Source of the DNA: JBBSJT01 sp041691015
GTDB taxonomy: Bacteria; Chlamydiota; Chlamydiia; Chlamydiales; Parachlamydiaceae
DNA: 7,836 bases
Direction of reading: 5' to 3'
Assembly: GCA_041691015.1 (NCBI GenBank)
Contig: JBEPVN010000096.1
Location: 1 to 7,836, forward strand
Shown piece by piece: positions 1 to 6,395 of this stretch. Below the pieces are notes generated by a model. That model did not search any database, was not told where the DNA came from, and was given only the letters and a program-made list of their open reading frames with translations. Position 1 is the stretch's first letter. Each line of letters begins with the position of its first letter. The position numbers were made by a program, and so were the translations under genes.

Positions 1-2
1 AT

Positions 3-308
3 CAGATTGAAGCGTAAACCAAATCGTTTTCTCCTATTCCTGTATCTATCGCTTACAATTTTGAATCTCTTTAAACTTCCTATCACATTTTTATTTATGA
101 CCCTTTCTCTAGGAGATTTTTTGATTCTCTTGATTGGCAAAAAAATGATGTTAGGGAAACCGAAGCTAAAAATGATGTTAAGGAAACTGAAGTCACGACA
201 CACGAACTCGTTCCAAGGAAAAGAGATGTTTTAATGCAAGAAATTCAAAACATATTGTATCCTGCGAAGCCTGTCAAAAAAGATGATGAGAATTGTGTTA
301 TATGTTAA
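3..308 (+). pseudogene. Decayed 3' end of a CDS with a CaaX-like C-terminus (CVIC)
   Basis: The third frame reads as natural protein over its whole length but carries in-frame TAA codons at 15-17 and 72-74. From 75 to 306 it is open: an FFDSLDW patch, a duplicated nine-residue acidic unit (KNDVRETEA/KNDVKETEV), then a lysine-rich tail ending DDENCVIC before TAA at 306-308. No ATG, GTG or TTG precedes the in-frame ATG at 234, so the long open part has no start, which favours a relic over a short gene. The duplicated unit supports this frame: its differences are R/K, A/V and one silent change here, but G/R and P/L in the frame open at 7-234. The final CVIC fits the eukaryotic CaaX prenylation pattern. 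Function is unknown. Alternatives are a sequencing error or a 24-aa peptide from 234. Confidence 0.45.
141..194 (+). repeat. 27-bp tandem duplication, two copies
   Basis: Copies at 141-167 and 168-194 match at 23 of 27 bases. The unit length is a multiple of three, so it adds nine residues (K-N-D-V-R/K-E-T-E-A/V) without shifting the frame. In the third frame the differences are conservative or silent, which suggests the sequence was under protein-level selection after it duplicated. Confidence 0.8.
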
Positions 309-343
309 AAGCAATTAAACAAAACTAAATCTTAAAGGTCATT

Positions 344-1261
344 ATGTTTCAAACACTCTCTTATACACTAAAATCGATATTTAACGAAATTCCATTTAAC
401 GAAAGCATTGCCTCAGAATATAAACGGCAAGAGTTATTGATGGCTGAGTTAAAGGATTTTTCTACAAAAAATTCACATGAAGATTTTTTAGTTGATTTAG
501 CAATCAAAGCTTTTTCTGAAACTGATCTTAATGCAGAACATGAGCCTTTGATTGAAAGAATGATCATTAAAGAGTTTCAAGGTTCATGCTTACCGGAAAA
601 CTTTAAAAAGGTACAGGAGCTTTTCTTCCGTTTGAAAGATAAAACTACTTGGGATAGAACAGCTAGAGAATTAATTGACAATTGGAAGATATGGCCATTT
701 AACATTTTACAACAGGTCTTTATGCGAGTTGCACTAGATGAAGTTGACGGTGATGGTATCTTAAAAAATCAGTTGGTTCTCTATACACATCTAAATAAAT
801 ATTTTAATGCAGAGCAGTCTCAACTATTGAAAAGGATCGATGCGATTGAAGAATTTGAAATTGACGAAGAGATAATATTATTAGAAAATTATTTTTCAGA
901 GAATGCTACTGCAAAAATGCAAATTAAAAAGAATAAATCCACCCTTGAAGCCATACGTTCAGGAACAGATACAGAAAATAAACTCGAGAAGATCGAAAGG
1001 ATACAAAAACAAACTGAGGTAAGAATGCAATTCCTCGATGATTATGAAAAAAATCGTCAAAAACAAGGGGAGCAACTTTCACAAAAAATGAACAACTTGG
1101 CTACCCTGATGACTTGTGAAATCAACAGATGGGCTTCTTTAAATAAAACCCCGGGAAGGGGTTTTCAACAGGAGGTAACTAATAGGAAATGTGTCAACTT
1201 AAGAAGATTTACTGATGTTGAAATGAGAGCGAAGAAATTATTTCCCTTGGATAGTATTTGA
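344..1261 (+). CDS. Hypothetical helical/coiled-coil protein, 305 aa
   Basis: I do not recognise this protein. It starts at ATG 344 with AAAGGT a few bases upstream and ends at TGA 1259-1261. There is no signal peptide or convincing membrane segment, so it is probably soluble. It is rich in Lys, Glu, Ile and Leu and looks mostly alpha-helical: helices over about residues 20-160, with a W-K-I-W-P-F stretch at 114-119, and a likely coiled coil over about 191-255. The last 40 residues are more basic and low in Glu; their DNA holds a terminator-like inverted repeat (1145-1165) and a strong Shine-Dalgarno-like AGGAGGT (1170-1176), so the present C-terminus may be a secondary fusion. It follows the CVIC-ending relic by 35 bp on the same strand. 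A secreted chlamydial effector is possible but has no direct support. Confidence 0.7.
   Translation: MFQTLSYTLKSIFNEIPFNESIASEYKRQELLMAELKDFSTKNSHEDFLVDLAIKAFSETDLNAEHEPLIERMIIKEFQGSCLPENFKKVQELFFRLKDKTTWDRTARELIDNWKIWPFNILQQVFMRVALDEVDGDGILKNQLVLYTHLNKYFNAEQSQLLKRIDAIEEFEIDEEIILLENYFSENATAKMQIKKNKSTLEAIRSGTDTENKLEKIERIQKQTEVRMQFLDDYEKNRQKQGEQLSQKMNNLATLMTCEINRWASLNKTPGRGFQQEVTNRKCVNLRRFTDVEMRAKKLFPLDSI
1145..1165 (+). repeat. Perfect 8-bp inverted repeat inside the 3' end of the 344-1261 gene
   Basis: AAAACCCC (1145-1152) and GGGGTTTT (1158-1165) pair perfectly around a GGGAA loop. The T-rich right arm resembles a compact intrinsic terminator, yet it lies about 95 bases before the stop codon of an intact frame. 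An AGGAGGT follows at 1170-1176. It could be a former gene boundary captured by the reading frame, or chance. Confidence 0.6.
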
Positions 1262-1296
1262 TGATTGAGATCTCTGCATGCCAAATTTTCTTTACG

Positions 1297-1325
1297 TTGA
1301 AAAGCTAAAGAGCATCATGTAAGAT
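1297..1325 (+). promoter_or_regulatory. Possible sigma-70/66-type promoter for rmuC
   Basis: TTGAAA (1297-1302) is followed after 17 bases by TAAGAT (1320-1325), about 25 bases before the rmuC ATG. The match is moderate, and it overlaps the hairpin at 1311-1328, so both assignments are unlikely to be right. Confidence 0.22.
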
Positions 1326-1332
1326 GCTTTTT
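1311..1332 (+). terminator. Short intrinsic-terminator-like hairpin before rmuC
   Basis: AGCATC (1311-1316) pairs with GATGCT (1323-1328) around a six-base loop and runs into a T tract that ends at 1332. It would end transcription of the 344-1261 gene and separate it from rmuC. The stem is short, so some read-through is likely. Confidence 0.45.
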
Positions 1333-1349
1333 ATAGATGGGGAGAAATA

Positions 1350-2807
1350 ATGGACAATACACAAATGATTTTAGCAGCCCTTACAATCTTGATTATGATT
1401 GTAATGGCCGGATTTGTTTGGCTTTATATCAGGCTAACAGCAGAAAAAAAAACAGAAATTTTAAATGTCAACCAGATGCTAGATAAAGTTTCGAAGGAAA
1501 AGGAATTCCTTATTTTTGAATTTAAAAAAGAATCTGAAAGACGCATTATTGCGGAAGAAAAAAATAGGCGTCTACCACCTCTTGAAATAATGATTGCTGA
1601 AAAAGAGCGCTTGAATTTTGAGATCCACGAAACAAACTCACACCTTAAAAGCACGATAAATGGTCTTGAAATTACATTGGAGCAGGAACGAAAAATTTTT
1701 CAGGAAAAAGTCGACTTATTAAATCAGGCACAAATAAAACTGACCGATACTTTTAAAGCTCTTTCTGCAGATGCCTTAAAAAATAATACGCAATCTTTTC
1801 TTGATTTGGCAACTGCTAAACTTGAAAAATTTCAAGAAGGCGCAAAACATGATTTGAGCTCACGTCAAAAAGCAATCGATGAGCTTGTAAAACCTATCAA
1901 AGAAACACTTGATAAGTTTGGACACAAAAACGTGGAAATGGAAAAAGATGTCGCCAAAATCTATACCACATTGAGCGAGCAGGTAAGAGCGCTTGCAACC
2001 GGCCAAACACAGCTTCAGGGCGAAACTGCAAATCTTGTAAAAGCGCTTCGTATGCCAAACGTGCGAGGAAGATGGGGTGAAATCCAACTAAAGCGCGTTG
2101 TCGAAATGGCAGGTATGCTTGAGCATTGCGATTTTGTTCAGCAGGAATCTGTGACTGTAGATGATAGACGCCTTAGACCAGACCTTGTCATAAAGCTGCC
2201 GAACAATAAACAAATTGTAGTGGATTCCAAAGCTCCATTATTAGCCTATCTTGAATCTTTAGAGCAGCCGGATGAAATATTTAGAGTACTTAAATTAAAA
2301 GAGCACGCCAAGCAAATAAGAACGCACATTAACCAGCTTTCAGCAAAATCTTATTGGGACCAGTTTGAGCAGATGCCTGAATTTGTCGTTTTATTTTTGC
2401 CAAGCGAAACCTTCTTTAGTGCAGCATTAGAGCATGATCCGGAACTTATTGAATGGGGTGTTGAGCAAAAAGTTATTTTAGCAACCCCTACAACATTAAT
2501 TGCGCTTTTGCGTTCTGTAGCATATGGCTGGCGCCAGGAACTTATCGCTGAAAATGCACAGGAAATCAGCGCGCTTGGAAAAGACCTTTATGATCGTTTA
2601 AAAATCATGGCAGAACATTTTGATGACATTAGAAATCATCTCGATAAAACAGTACTTGCTTATAATCGATCTGTTGGATCGTTTGAGGGTCGGGTTATGG
2701 TGACCGCAAGAAAATTTAAGGAACTTGGCGCTGCAACAGATAAGGAACTGAATTCTTTGGATATTGTCGACCGCGCCACAAGAAAGATCGAAGCGCAAGA
2801 GGTTTAG
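1350..2807 (+). CDS. rmuC: DNA recombination protein RmuC
   Basis: RmuC-family proteins are linked to limiting inversions and rearrangements between short inverted repeats; they carry a restriction-endonuclease-like core, though the biochemistry is poorly defined. The 485-aa length is normal for the family. An N-terminal membrane anchor (about residues 5-28) is followed by a long coiled coil (about 30-200). The conserved core includes P-N-V-R-G-R-W-G-E (236-244), R-P-D-L-V-I (276-281) and V-V-D-S-K-A-P (290-296), which carry the D...DxK-type signature, then F-L-P-S-E (349-353) and A-T-P-T-T-L (378-383). GGGGAGA (1339-1345) is a good ribosome binding site for ATG 1350. The stop TAG (2805-2807) lies inside the left arm of an 18-bp inverted repeat. 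The gene converges with the F-box gene. Family assignment is firm. Confidence 0.95.
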   Translation: MDNTQMILAALTILIMIVMAGFVWLYIRLTAEKKTEILNVNQMLDKVSKEKEFLIFEFKKESERRIIAEEKNRRLPPLEIMIAEKERLNFEIHETNSHLKSTINGLEITLEQERKIFQEKVDLLNQAQIKLTDTFKALSADALKNNTQSFLDLATAKLEKFQEGAKHDLSSRQKAIDELVKPIKETLDKFGHKNVEMEKDVAKIYTTLSEQVRALATGQTQLQGETANLVKALRMPNVRGRWGEIQLKRVVEMAGMLEHCDFVQQESVTVDDRRLRPDLVIKLPNNKQIVVDSKAPLLAYLESLEQPDEIFRVLKLKEHAKQIRTHINQLSAKSYWDQFEQMPEFVVLFLPSETFFSAALEHDPELIEWGVEQKVILATPTTLIALLRSVAYGWRQELIAENAQEISALGKDLYDRLKIMAEHFDDIRNHLDKTVLAYNRSVGSFEGRVMVTARKFKELGAATDKELNSLDIVDRATRKIEAQEV

Positions 2808-2820
2808 AGAACGAGAGATT

Positions 2821-2851
2821 GCTTAAAAAACAGTGCAAGCTTTTCTTTTTT
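2821..2851 (+). terminator. Weak terminator-like site after rmuC
   Basis: GCTT (2821-2824) can pair with AAGC (2837-2840), followed by an 11-base pyrimidine tract of ten T and one C (2841-2851). The stem has only four pairs, so the T tract is the main evidence. It lies 13 bases after the rmuC stop. Confidence 0.3.
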
Positions 2852-2910
2852 ATGTCTAATTGTCTGAGAGTAAGTTTTTTAGAAAATCTTTTAAAATGTC
2901 CGAACTATAG

Positions 2911-2956
2911 TGGTCTTGTCGGACCTTGAGTTGCGTCCTAAGGTCCGACAAGACCA
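2911..2956. repeat. Perfect 17-bp stem-loop between convergent genes
   Basis: TGGTCTTGTCGGACCTT (2911-2927) pairs without mismatch to 2940-2956, with a 12-base loop. It is more GC-rich than its surroundings. Neither side continues into a T run, so it is not a standard intrinsic terminator. A GTCCGA at 2898-2903 duplicates part of the right arm and could pair instead with TCGGAC (2919-2924), allowing a competing fold. It may act as a bidirectional mRNA-end stabiliser or as the core of the surrounding repeat. Confidence 0.8.
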
Positions 2957-3034
2957 ATATGTGTTAGCTTAAAGCTGTGAGGCCTGAGCCTTAATTTTTG
3001 TCGTTCTCTAAACCTCTTATGGCATGCTTGAATG

Positions 3035-4024
3035 CTATTGGATTTGGCAACGTTCCTGTTCTTGCTTTTTATCTATATGAGCCTTTAGTTTTTCAGCGTA
3101 ATAATCTTGCTCTTTGATTATTCCTTCTTTAGTGAATTTTATTTCCTCCGCCTTTTTAAAATCGCCATTAAGTCTTATAGCTTGTTCCATTTCTTCATAT
3201 ATTTTTATCTTGGATCTCAATAAGTCTAGATTAGACTCAACCTTAAGAAGAAATTTCCGAATGATTAAAGCCTCTGCAGCCTGTAAGCTCAATTGATAAT
3301 TGCCTTTTTTTGTGGCCTCTCTTGCAATTATCGACCAAGCTTTTACTTCAATAACATCGTCAAAAATTTCCTTCTTTAACCCTATAGCTACATCAAAATC
3401 TCCATTTTCTGCGGCGCATATTAAAATGGATAAGAGATTATCATCTTGTTGCTCATTCATAACATCAGCAATTTTTAGACAATTCATCTGATTTGCGGTG
3501 ATGTTATAAATGATTGCATAATCAATAATTTTTCTAAATAATTGAGGAATAGAGATGCCATGATATTTAATATTTGAGATATGAGTCTCTTTATATGCAA
3601 CCGTAGGAGGATATTTAACCCAATGATTCTCCAAGCCATCGATATTTTTTAAGATTGTGAGTAATCGTCTCATGACTATTGGAGCAGATTTTGCGAAACT
3701 TAAAAGAGTTACGGATTCAAAATATTGCTGACAGTTTGTCTTGAAATCTTCCAAGTCTTTGATAACCTGTTCTGACATCTGATCTTTTAGCTTTGATAAC
3801 AGTTCTGAAACAAATTGTTGAATTTTTCTGATCTCGTTAGAGGTCGTAGCCTTGATGATGCTTTTGCTTAAATCCTTACTTACACATGCAAAGTTCTGAA
3901 TATCCCTAAAGTTAAGTGAAGAAAAGATATTTTGATATAATCCATCTTCCGGCAGGGGAAACAAGTCACATTTAGGCTCCAGCCATGTACGGAAGTCACT
4001 CATTAGATTATAAATAAAACTCAT
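3035..4024 (-). CDS. F-box domain protein, candidate secreted effector
   Basis: Residues about 23-60 fit the F-box: P-L-P-E-D at the start, a hydrophobic helix with I-F-S-S-L, then F-R-D-I-Q-N-F-A-C-V-S-K-D-L. F-box domains bind Skp1 in eukaryotic SCF ubiquitin ligases; bacteria have no such pathway, so the protein probably acts in a host cell after export, as F-box effectors of intracellular bacteria do. The 329-aa protein continues as helices. Degenerate TPR-like helical repeats lie at about 203-295 (E-N-G-D-F-D-V-A-I, K-K-G-N-Y-Q-L-S-L, L-N-G-D-F-K-K-A), plausibly the target-binding part. There is no Sec signal peptide; type III secretion is inferred, not seen. AGGAGA (complement of 4031-4036) lies six bases before the ATG. 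It converges with rmuC and is divergent from the membrane-protein gene. The F-box call is good; the target is unknown. Confidence 0.8.
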   Translation of the reverse strand: MSFIYNLMSDFRTWLEPKCDLFPLPEDGLYQNIFSSLNFRDIQNFACVSKDLSKSIIKATTSNEIRKIQQFVSELLSKLKDQMSEQVIKDLEDFKTNCQQYFESVTLLSFAKSAPIVMRRLLTILKNIDGLENHWVKYPPTVAYKETHISNIKYHGISIPQLFRKIIDYAIIYNITANQMNCLKIADVMNEQQDDNLLSILICAAENGDFDVAIGLKKEIFDDVIEVKAWSIIAREATKKGNYQLSLQAAEALIIRKFLLKVESNLDLLRSKIKIYEEMEQAIRLNGDFKKAEEIKFTKEGIIKEQDYYAEKLKAHIDKKQEQERCQIQ

Positions 4025-4094
4025 AGGGCTTCTCCTATTTTAATGTATATATGCATGCTTTCCATAACGCGTTGATCAAGATTAAATTTAAGTG

Positions 4095-4123
4095 TTTACA
4101 AAATTGGAATAAAAATCTATTAA
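4095..4123 (+). promoter_or_regulatory. Likely promoter of the 4157-4849 membrane-protein gene
   Basis: TTTACA (4095-4100) and TATTAA (4118-4123) are 17 bases apart, upstream of the ATG at 4157, in a very AT-rich 132-bp gap between two divergent genes. AAAAGG (4141-4146) is the likely ribosome binding site. I could not settle on a promoter for the opposite-strand F-box gene in this gap, although a TATATACAT stretch lies just upstream of its ribosome binding site. Confidence 0.4.
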
Positions 4124-4156
4124 TTAATTTTTTAATCTTAAAAAGGTTTTATTCCC

Positions 4157-4849
4157 ATGAGTTTACCCATTTCACTCTCTATCAACAATACTTTTGTAGA
4201 TTTTCTTGTTAATGCTTCATCATCACTTGGACCACAGGGTCATGGGTTTTTTAGAAATTATGAACCTCAAATACTCGCAATTAGTATTGCAGGCCCCTAT
4301 GTCGTCAATGCTTTCAATTTTTTTAATGACTTAAGGATAAAACCAAAAATTGCGCCAAGTTTTAAAGATAATATAATTTCCTTTTTGGATTCCAACAAAT
4401 TCAATATTATCACATCGCTTTTTGTCGGCACTTTATACCTTATTTTTAAAGATACAAATCCAACTGCGATTTATGTGGGCTATACAGCAATTGCCTTGAC
4501 GCATCTTTATGGAATAGGACAAGATCTTGTAGCAAAAGACCCACTCAATTTAACGAAGCATCTATTTACAACAGTCGTTAGTGTTTTTACCATACAATCA
4601 ATGCAACAAGGAACCTATCCGGTTAGATGGCATCACATGAGCTATGGACTTATTGCAATGCTCCCTAATTTGCATGCACTTAACTCCTTTGGAGCGTGGC
4701 TTGCAATAGATTCTGCCGGGTACATAACAAATCCAAAACGAGATAATTACGATTTTTCAAATATTTTTACTAACAATTTAGGCCTCTATGTTAGTCAGCT
4801 TGTCATCTTGACAGTCTATGAAATTGGAAGAAAAATTTTATTTGCTTAA
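4157..4849 (+). CDS. Hypothetical multi-pass membrane protein, 230 aa
   Basis: I do not recognise the family. Hydrophobic segments fall at about residues 38-56, 82-98, 103-121, 134-150, 160-185 and 206-224, which suggests four to six membrane passes. Short basic or polar stretches (R60-K64 region, K193-R195) lie between them. The first 35 residues are polar with no cleavable signal peptide. Two adjacent histidines (159-160) follow P-V-R-W, but no known metal or catalytic motif is clear. It is divergent from the F-box gene and ends 10 bp before the end of the convergent comM gene, with no clear terminator between them. A bacterial inner-membrane protein or a chlamydial inclusion-membrane-type protein would both fit; the evenly spread hydrophobic segments do not match the bilobed inclusion-protein signature well. 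Confidence 0.7.
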   Translation: MSLPISLSINNTFVDFLVNASSSLGPQGHGFFRNYEPQILAISIAGPYVVNAFNFFNDLRIKPKIAPSFKDNIISFLDSNKFNIITSLFVGTLYLIFKDTNPTAIYVGYTAIALTHLYGIGQDLVAKDPLNLTKHLFTTVVSVFTIQSMQQGTYPVRWHHMSYGLIAMLPNLHALNSFGAWLAIDSAGYITNPKRDNYDFSNIFTNNLGLYVSQLVILTVYEIGRKILFA

Positions 4850-4859
4850 AAATTATAAT

Positions 4860-6389
4860 TCAACTTTTGGTTGCGTTGACTCTAAAGTTGATAGCTTCCA
4901 TCAGATGCTCTTCTTGGACGTGTGTCTCTCCGCTTAAATCAGCAATTGTTCTTGCTACGCGAAGAATGCGCGAGCAGCCTCTTGCAGACATACCCATGAC
5001 ATCGACAACTTGTCTTAAGACATCTTCAGAACCCTGATCCAAAACAATGTATTCTTTTATTTCGGCAGAAGACATTTGAGAATTTGTTTTAACTTGATTA
5101 AAACGCTTATACTGAGTTTGCCTTGCAAGTTTAACCCTTGCTCGTACACTATGGGATGATTCCCCATTTTTTGCAGAAATCATATCGCGGTAGCGAAGCG
5201 CCGGCACTTCGATATGCATATCTATGCGATCTCGTAAAGGCCCTGAAATTTTTCCCTGATAGCGGTCGATTTGTGTTTGTGAATCAGAGCAGCGCTTATC
5301 CGGATGACCAAGGTAGCCGCAAGGGCATGGGTTCATGGCTGCGATGCACATAAAGCTTGTTGGAAAAGTAAATGTTCCTTTTGCACGGCTTATGGTTACT
5401 TTTCGATCTTCAAGAGGCTGCCTTAAAACTTCAAGCGCCATCCTGGAAAATTCCGGGAGTTCATCTAAAAATAAAATACCGTTATGCGCAAGCGAAACCT
5501 CTCCCGGTTTTGGAAAAGTACCGCCGCCAATCAAGCCTGCATAACTGATAGTATGGTGAGGGGATCTAAAAGGTCTTTCTGTGACAAGGCTTTTTCCTGC
5601 CGGTAAAAGGCCTGCGATGGAGTGAATTTTGGTCGTCTCCAAAGCCTCTTCTATCGTAAATTCCGGAACGATGCCAATGAGTGCTTTTGCAAGCATTGTT
5701 TTGCCAGAGCCTGGAGGCCCAGATAAAATAACGTTATGAGCTCCAGCTGCTGCTATTTCAAGGGCGCGTTTCACATGATGCTGACCTTTAACATCTGCAA
5801 AATCAACAGAAGGAATCATATTTTCAAATAAATCGGAGGATATTTTGGATTCTAGCGGCGTTATGCAAAGAGGATTTTTTAAGAATTGAACAGCTTCGTT
5901 CAGGTTATGAATTGGAATAACATCGATATCTGGGACTGTTGCTGCTTCTTTTGCATTTAAAGAGGGGAGCATTATCCCTTTTTTTCCAAGATTTCTTGCT
6001 AAAAGAGCTATGGCGAGCGCTCCATGTATAGGTCTTGTCTCTCCGCTTAACGAAAGCTCTCCGACGATCAGATAATCTTCATAAAGTTTATTTTCATGGA
6101 TCAATCCAAGGGACTGCAAAAGACCTATTGCAATCGGCAGATCATATAAAGCGCCCTCTTTTTTTAAGTCGCCCGGGGCCAAATTCACAAGACAAAAAAT
6201 ATTTCCTGTCTGGTATCCGGAATTTTTGATAGCCGTTAATACGCGGTCTTTGGATTCTCGGACAACAGCATCAGCTAGGCCTACAATGATAAGTGTTTGT
6301 TTATCGGATCTTGCGACATCGACTTCGACAAAAACAGGAATAGCATCAAGTCCTATTAAAGCAACCGATTGGATATGGGATAGGGGCAT
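4860..6389 (-). CDS. comM: ComM/YifB-type AAA+ ATPase (Mg-chelatase family)
   Basis: ComM is a hexameric AAA+ helicase that promotes branch migration while transforming DNA is integrated; it is often annotated as a magnesium chelatase subunit, but no bacteriochlorophyll role is expected here. The 509-aa protein is full length. The N-terminal ChlI-like domain (about 20-140) includes I-V-G-L-A-D (35-40), V-R-E-S-K-D-R-V (43-50) and G-E-L-S-L-S-G (110-116). Walker A is GPPGSGKT (224-231) and Walker B ILFLDE (305-310). N-P-C-P-C-G-Y (353-359) followed by R-C (366-367) is the usual cysteine cluster, and L-R-D-R-I-D (385-390) is the usual motif near the arginine finger. The C-terminal helical domain carries S-A-R-G-C-S-R-I-L-R-V-A-R-T-I-A-D-L (468-485). 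It starts six bases after the stop of the SH3b gene, which suggests co-transcription. The ribosome binding site is weak, consistent with translational coupling. Confidence 0.95.
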   Translation of the reverse strand: MPLSHIQSVALIGLDAIPVFVEVDVARSDKQTLIIVGLADAVVRESKDRVLTAIKNSGYQTGNIFCLVNLAPGDLKKEGALYDLPIAIGLLQSLGLIHENKLYEDYLIVGELSLSGETRPIHGALAIALLARNLGKKGIMLPSLNAKEAATVPDIDVIPIHNLNEAVQFLKNPLCITPLESKISSDLFENMIPSVDFADVKGQHHVKRALEIAAAGAHNVILSGPPGSGKTMLAKALIGIVPEFTIEEALETTKIHSIAGLLPAGKSLVTERPFRSPHHTISYAGLIGGGTFPKPGEVSLAHNGILFLDELPEFSRMALEVLRQPLEDRKVTISRAKGTFTFPTSFMCIAAMNPCPCGYLGHPDKRCSDSQTQIDRYQGKISGPLRDRIDMHIEVPALRYRDMISAKNGESSHSVRARVKLARQTQYKRFNQVKTNSQMSSAEIKEYIVLDQGSEDVLRQVVDVMGMSARGCSRILRVARTIADLSGETHVQEEHLMEAINFRVNATKS

Positions 6390-6395
6390 TTTTGA

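Larger units (their letters stand above)
2797..3018. repeat. Inverted-repeat element: perfect 18-bp arms around a 17-bp stem-loop
   Basis: AAGAGGTTTAGAGAACGA at 2797-2814 is the exact reverse complement of 3001-3018. The arms lie 186 bases apart and enclose a second perfect palindrome at 2911-2956. The left arm covers the last codons and stop of rmuC; the right arm ends 16 bases before the stop of the F-box gene on the other strand. No transposase and no clear flanking target duplication are visible. It could be a MITE-like insertion, a locally inverted copy of the rmuC end, or a nested RNA structure between convergent genes. The interior shows no convincing coding frame. Confidence 0.75.

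Noticed and set aside
7..234. 75-residue hydrophobic frame from a TTG
   Set aside because: No ribosome binding site can be seen ahead of it in the window, its composition follows from T-rich DNA, and the tandem-repeat substitutions are non-conservative in this frame but conservative in the third frame.
1189..1215. Tiny frame from ATG 1189 after a strong AGGAGGT
   Set aside because: It encodes only eight residues before TGA and the spacing to AGGAGGT is long. Kept only as part of the hairpin finding.
2797..3018. Integron attC site
   Set aside because: The arms lack GTTRRRY/RYYYAAC core sites, and both the arms and the central stem are perfect rather than carrying the unpaired bases typical of attC.
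5138..5544. Plus-strand open frames opposite the comM gene
   Set aside because: They lie wholly inside a well-supported minus-strand gene and have no ribosome binding sites or recognisable domains.
4860..6389. True magnesium chelatase subunit ChlI/BchI
   Set aside because: The full-length ChlI-like N-terminus, AAA+ core with cysteine cluster and C-terminal helical domain match the ComM/YifB type, and no pigment-synthesis genes lie nearby.
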